DNA of 64,000 nt, from assembly GCA_019914945.1 (NCBI GenBank), contig CM034105.1:11284001-11348000 (forward strand). The letters are read 5' to 3'. This stretch comes from Typha latifolia (taxonomy: Eukaryota > Streptophyta > Magnoliopsida > Poales > Typhaceae). The notes below the pieces were generated by a model. It saw only the letters and a list, made by a program, of their open reading frames with translations, did not search any database and was not told where the DNA came from. The position numbers and the translations under genes were made by a program. Below are positions 59,074 through 64,000 of this stretch, piece after piece; position 1 is the stretch's first letter; the number at the start of each line of letters is the position of its first letter.

Positions 59074-62000
59074 ATGTCGGTGGCGATCTTCCCGCCGGCT
59101 CGTCACGGCCCGGTTGGCCACCTCCACCCGTCGAACTCCACCTTCCACCTCTAAACCTCCGAATAGACCGTATAAGAACCTAATCCAATCTCCCAACCCC
59201 TCTCCTCCTCTAACAGTGCCCCTCTCGAATGCCAACACTTCGAATCGTAAGCCTGCTCTCTCCCCCTCTCACTGTTGGAATTTTTTTGAATTTTTTTTCA
59301 TGTTTTGTTTTTTCTTATATGTTGTTTGTAGCTGCTCGGGTTGCACCCACGAGTGGAATCTGGATCGTCCGCATGTGCTACAAGAAGTAAGCAAGTTCTT
59401 TGACGACCATGGCGTCGCGGATTTCACCTTTGATAGTGGGAGATTGGTAGGTATTGCAATTAGCTCGTATATCTTGAATAAAGTATTAATCTTGAATTTT
59501 GTTTCTGCTTCAATGCGTTTGTGGTGGGACGAGAGTTTTCACGCGGTCCCCCCATTGGGAAGTCAAAGTTAGAAAGTTATATTGGAAGATTTTCAGAATA
59601 ATGCTTGTGGGTTGGAAAATCTAGAGCTTTAGGAAATTGAAATTGAAGTGAAAGAGTTAAATGTCTGAATAAAAGAATGCGAGCTAAATAGGAGGCTATA
59701 TACCAGCAGAGTTTGGAATAAATTGAGAAAATCTTCCAAGCAATGATTTTCTGTCATTATATGGTGAAAATTGAGGCTTGGTAACCTGCTTTCCGTGTGA
59801 AGGTAAGAATTTTTTTTGGTTTCAGTTTCCTTCATGATGTACTTTACTAGGAATAGATATATGTTTGAGCTTTCCTTTCTTGATCATTAGTTATGAAATG
59901 AAGGACCGTGGAATCCTGTATAAGTTTGACACTAAAAGAAGAACAGAGTAAATTGTTTCATTATGCTACTGCTTTGCGACTAAGGAAGATATTCACAAGA
60001 CCATGGTTGAGGAATTACAAGTATGTTTCTCGATGCTTGGGATGTAATTATAAGACCACATAAAGAGGGATGTGCAATCTAAGGATATTTTGTGCGTCAA
60101 GTAGGTGACCGTTTTGGAGGTTCTGAAGTCAAATAAAATCATTTCGTTTGAAGGAAGATGGTTTTAATGAGGAAAATAATTCATTTCATTGTTCAGATAT
60201 TTGCCAGTCTGTTTTTGTGCTTGTCGTACGTTGCTCAGAGACCTTATTGCTTCCACTTTGATGCCCACAATGACTGAGGATAAAAATTAGTAATATTGAA
60301 AAAAGGTGGTTCACAATCCTGCACGAGAAGATGTTTCCAGTAAAATGACATCAAAGGACAGCTTTGATGAAGTTATCTTTAATAAGATTTTTTCCTAATT
60401 ATCTTTCACTTTGTATTCTTCTTCCAATCCATGACCTTTTCAGTGGGAATGGAGATGTCGAGCAAAGCTAGCGGTACGTGGAACACCAGCAAGCCCCTTG
60501 ATTGGATTATATCAAGAGGGAACACATAACATTGTCGATATTCCTCTATGTAGAGGTTAGGCAGCAACCTTTGTATCTGTCTCTATATAAATTGTTCCAA
60601 ACTTTTCATTAGTGGTAAATGCCTCATATCTGACTTATAATTTGGCGCAAACATTTTTTTTTTTCATTTCTTATGTAGAAATTTTGTCTTCTCTAGATTT
60701 TTTTGGTTAATTGTTTTACGAATGCAAATAATTCAACCTCTGATTGTGACTCAAATTTATGCCTTAGTCTATTATATAAGCACGTACTGTTTGCTCATGA
60801 GAACTAATATTACTCGAGTTATCATTGATAGAAGTTATTTCCATTCTCTGTTAGCGATGGCCATGCATGCATTGGTATATTTTGACATATTTTTAATAAA
60901 ATTTCTAGTATATTTAAAGATGTTTTTGGGTCTTCGATACATCATTATTTGGTTTTTTGTTTGAATATATGTATTAAAGTCTACGTTATAGTCTATTTTT
61001 GACATATTTTTAATAAAATTTTTAGTATATTTAAAGATGTTTTTGGGTATTCAATACATCAATGTTTGGTTTTTTATTTAAATATATGTATTAAAGTCTA
61101 CATTAGAGTCTTTTATATTCAGATTATTTTTGTAAATAATTGATTTTATTAATGATATAGCAATAATCAAATAGAAATATTATTCAACATATAATATGAT
61201 TGAATATATTTATTATAATTAATATTTATGGTTGACTACTATATAATATGATTGAAATAGGAAAAACTAAAAAAAATGACTCCACATAGCATATCATGTT
61301 TATCACGATAAAAAAAAGGCCTTATAGAATTTATTAGATTTACCACTCTAATGAGTCCATTTCAGATTAATAAAATACATTTGGAACCTCATGCGACCCG
61401 CACCCGGTCAAGACGGATTAACACGCACCCATGCCGATCCAACAAGGATCGGCATGGGGTGAGCCACCGGCACACCCCTGTCTTTGATTGGTACTTGCCG
61501 TGCCGATGGTGGCGCTCTTTGTGCCAAGTGTTGTGACACTTGTTGGCATGACCATTATTGCTCTTCGTATCCCTCTATTGTTTTGAAACGAAGAATCAAT
61601 GTCATGCAACCAGCTGAGATAAATTAGTTTCTTACAGTTATGCTTCTGTTATACACTTAAAAAATATAAATCATGTGCAATGAACAACTCTGCAATATTA
61701 GTCCAAAGCAATTAGCTCTTTATTAGTTTCTTATAGTTATAATGTTATAAAATTTGCTTCTAGTTATACGAAGTGAATTCATCTTTAACTGTCTTTCGTG
61801 AGAATTTGGTTCTCCAGTCTTTGTTGTATATCATGCCTTTCTAATCCTTATGTTTCTCCTTGTTGGTTCCACCAGATTATAATTTATAGAACATACCTAT
61901 GTAGAGGGTGTTGGCCTGTTGTGGTAGACAGAAATATAAGCTCTGTTATTATCTGGTTGCCATATTGCATCTAAAATCATGATAGCATAGATTTTTCTTT

Positions 62001-63103
62001 CATAAAGCTCTGAGGTTTTAATCAATGATATGTACCATATGATCAGTTCCTAAGAATTAATAGTTTTTATGAGTATGCTGTTTGCAATAACTGCTTTTTG
62101 CAGAATTTGGTTTCTGGAGTACTATATATACTGCAACTACTAATTGTCTTTCTTGGTGCAGCACATCATCCAAGCATCAATACTGCAGTGGATCTCATAA
62201 AACAAGGCATGCTCTTGATATGTTCCTCCCAGTAAAGAAGTGTGAACTGATTTCGTTTGTTTATTTATTGGTTTCTGATGCTTCATACTTCTCTTATAGG
62301 TATTTCTAAGTTGGATATTCAGCCATTTGACGAAGACTTGGGTACGGGTGAATTGAGATACATACAGGCTAGTACTATTTTTCCACAGCATATGACATTT
62401 TATACTTCTAGATGAGTATCATTTGTACTATTGTCTTATTTGCCCTGAGGATTTTCATATCTATTTAGTTTCCATTCATTGTGCCTACTTCATCAAGTAG
62501 TTAACATTTATTCACCTTGATAGTTTTAAAATATCATATCATGCAAACCATGAGATAGTGAGGTGTATGATTCATTTGACAGATATTGAATTGCTGTTTG
62601 TCCTAATGCTTCAGATGGCTGTGACAACATACAACACATCCCTTCCTGTTGCAGAACGATACCAGAAAGGTGAGGACAGAAAACAATCTGCTTGTAAATG
62701 CTAACTTTATCCCATTAAGTTGTATAGGGGAAAAGTGGTTGCGTCAAATGCTAAAGAACCATTATCTGCTTTCCAGGAAAGTACAAATTTCATTGGTTTG
62801 GAATTCAAGAAATGAGCATTCCCCAGGTTCTGAGAAGTTGAATGCTTTATCAGATGTAAGTTAGTGAACTACATTTATATATGTTGTATGCTATCTTTTA
62901 TAACTAATCTCATAACTTGTAAGCCTGCCTATCTTTATTAAGCACCAGTGGAATAGTCCACTTAAGTAGTTGCCTGATAGATTTATTTACTCTGGCATCT
63001 CTATTTTGTTGCTTCGCAGTTCTTGTGGAAAGCTGGTGGACCAAGCAGCGGTACCAATCTGATTCATTCAATATGGGCCAACTTTCAAACATCCACGAGC
63101 AAT
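59074..63103 (+). CDS. RNA (uracil-5-)-methyltransferase, TrmA/RlmD type, exons 1-8 (3' end beyond window)
   Basis: Exons: 59074-59246, 59332-59446, 60444-60555, 62162-62206, 62300-62367, 62615-62669, 62777-62855, 63020-63103, then continuing past 64000. Exon 1 lacks 2+1 bases relative to 38953-39128, so its frame is broken here; the pre-gap copy gives the intact version. Exons 4-8 encode HHPSINTAVDLIKQG, QPFDEDLGTGELRYIQMAVT, SLVWNSRNEH and NLIHSIWANFQTS, conserved in plant RumA-like RNA methyltransferases. The SAM-binding and catalytic-cysteine regions lie outside the window. Introns 4 and 5 appear to use GC donors (AAG|GC, CAG|GC). At the exon 6/7 junction one base is missing for the expected GKVQISLVW frame. 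It is divergent to ENY2 and on the same strand as UKL. Confidence 0.82.
60880..61560 (-). repeat. Transposon segment in methyltransferase intron 3, second copy
   Basis: This corresponds to 40768-41430, with the same two-unit tandem segment and the same 13-bp hairpin at 61428-61458. It sits in intron 3 (60556-62161) of the methyltransferase. Confidence 0.7.
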
Positions 63104-64000
63104 GTATGTCAAAGTGTCACTTGAGATCTTTAGAGTAACCTTGACCTTCAGTGCTCGTATATGAATTGTTGGTGTAAATAAATGTAAATGGTTTTCTGCT
63201 GATATCAATACTGCTTATTTCTGACTTAGGGTGATATGTATGGTCATTTTCTTCTGTGTAGCCCAACTGGTTGTGTATTTTGTAGTTTACATTTTTTTTT
63301 TATTTACTTTTCTGTAGCCTAAACAACAGTCAGTATGCACATGGAATGTTTGGGAGTTAATTATAATGCCGATTCATATCTTTTCTATCACCTGCAGTTG
63401 TGGACTAGTAAATTTTGCTAACCTTGTAATACTATGCCTGCCTTTTGATATGCATTGTAATTTGTAATGCCCTGGTTTTAGAAGTATGAGATAAAGTGAC
63501 TTATTTGACTATCATTTTTTTTTTCATTTTGGCTGCATTGTGGATAGCTTGGTCTTCTATATTATGTTTAACATCTGAATAAATGAGAAACTTGAGATTT
63601 GCACTAAAATAATTGTAGTTCTATCTTTTTAGTTTTTTTAATTTCCATAGAAATGTTTTAGTATATAATTATGTTAGAGGTTACCTAGGAGATCCAAATG
63701 TTCCTAAAAGTGATGAAGGCATGAGGTGACCGAAGTTTGCAAAGCAGTACATAGAATGATTGAACTTAGATACTCATAAATACTTTCTACCAAAATGGGT
63801 CTGAGCACGAGGGATGTACCCAAATATGTTAGTTCCCACATATTTACCTGAGTATGCCACTTCTAGTCTACGTAGGTGCCATGTGTACTACATCAAGTAG
63901 AGTTGTCATTAGAGATACAACTTCAATTCATGTAAGTCACTGATAGAGTGAATGATTCTTGGTGTCCATAGCTCGAGACATGCAAAGATGTGAATAGTTC
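63104..64000 (+). other. Probable intron 8 of the methyltransferase
   Basis: After the donor GTATGTC at 63104 no further conserved exon of the family is recognisable before the window ends. The stretch is AT-rich with no other gene or repeat that I can support. Confidence 0.5.

Larger units (their letters stand above)
42001..61619 (+). repeat. Second copy of 21187-41500 (probable unmerged contig overlap)
   Basis: Base 42001 (GTATGAATGATAAATACATG) corresponds to 21187, and 61619 corresponds to 41500 (CAACCAGCTGAGA), the last base before the gap. The order of all features is the same. Differences are mostly indels of 1-3 bases and short scrambled runs, denser in the first 10 kb than in the last 3 kb. 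The larger exceptions are a missing segment corresponding to about 27237-27711 and strong divergence of the intron 10 transposon. The duplicate is the same orientation. It fits two overlapping contigs better than an evolved tandem duplication. Confidence 0.9.

Noticed and set aside
21187..61619. Real tandem duplication producing a functional UKL plus a decayed paralog
   Set aside because: Not excluded, but the copy limits coincide with gap edges to the base, and the differences are indels and scrambled runs rather than mostly substitutions. Kept as an alternative, not the main reading.
1..64000. tRNA, rRNA or other structured RNA genes
   Set aside because: No cloverleaf with A/B box promoter words and no rRNA-like conserved segment was recognised by eye on either strand; a covariance-model scan would be decisive.

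Overview
This window is nuclear DNA of a flowering plant. The evidence is AT-rich intergenic sequence, GT-AG split genes, plant-type CC-NBS-LRR genes, plant LTR retrotransposon and MITE remnants, and a uridine kinase/UPRT-like fusion gene of the plant UKL type. All resistance-gene sequences are of the CC (non-TIR) class, which fits a monocot but does not prove one; I do not name a species.

Region 1 (1-15 kb) holds two tandem CC-NBS-LRR genes of the RPS2/RPS5 type, at 2684-5472 and 11788-14529. They were duplicated together with their promoters and 3' flanks and are now separated by about 6 kb of repeat debris. Both have broken reading frames: the first is clearly a pseudogene, while the second has three small indels that cancel out. 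A hAT-like MITE with a perfect 8-bp target duplication (625-990) and a LINE-derived RNase H fragment lie upstream.

Region 2 (15-19 kb) is transposon sequence: two head-to-tail Harbinger-like elements, one carrying a nested MITE, an LTR-like block rich in TTCGAACG/TTTGAACG motifs, and two small inverted-repeat elements just upstream of the next gene.

Region 3 (19-41.5 kb) holds three housekeeping genes. An intact 14-exon uridine kinase-like gene (19130-30612, +, 477 aa) is followed by an intact 5-exon ENY2/SUS1 gene on the minus strand (36812-33952, 111 aa), whose ATG appears to be split by intron 1. Next are the first three exons of a TrmA/RlmD-type RNA methyltransferase with a probable transit peptide (from 38953, +). 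A solo LTR with 5-bp target duplication lies between the convergent UKL and ENY2 genes.

Region 4 is a gap of exactly 500 Ns (41501-42000). The sequence after it (42001-61619) repeats 21187-41500 collinearly, with many small indels and scrambled runs that break every ORF. The simplest reading is that two contigs overlap by about 20 kb and were scaffolded without being merged, so the true locus probably has one copy of UKL, ENY2 and the methyltransferase; a real tandem duplication is not excluded. The unique sequence from 61620 continues the methyltransferase gene (exons 4-8, to 63103), which runs off the window.

I found no RNA gene, CRISPR or prokaryotic-type system. The points most worth a second look are the gap-flanking duplication, the split start codon and overlapping uORF of ENY2, two GC-AG introns in the methyltransferase, and the layered decay of the two NLR genes.
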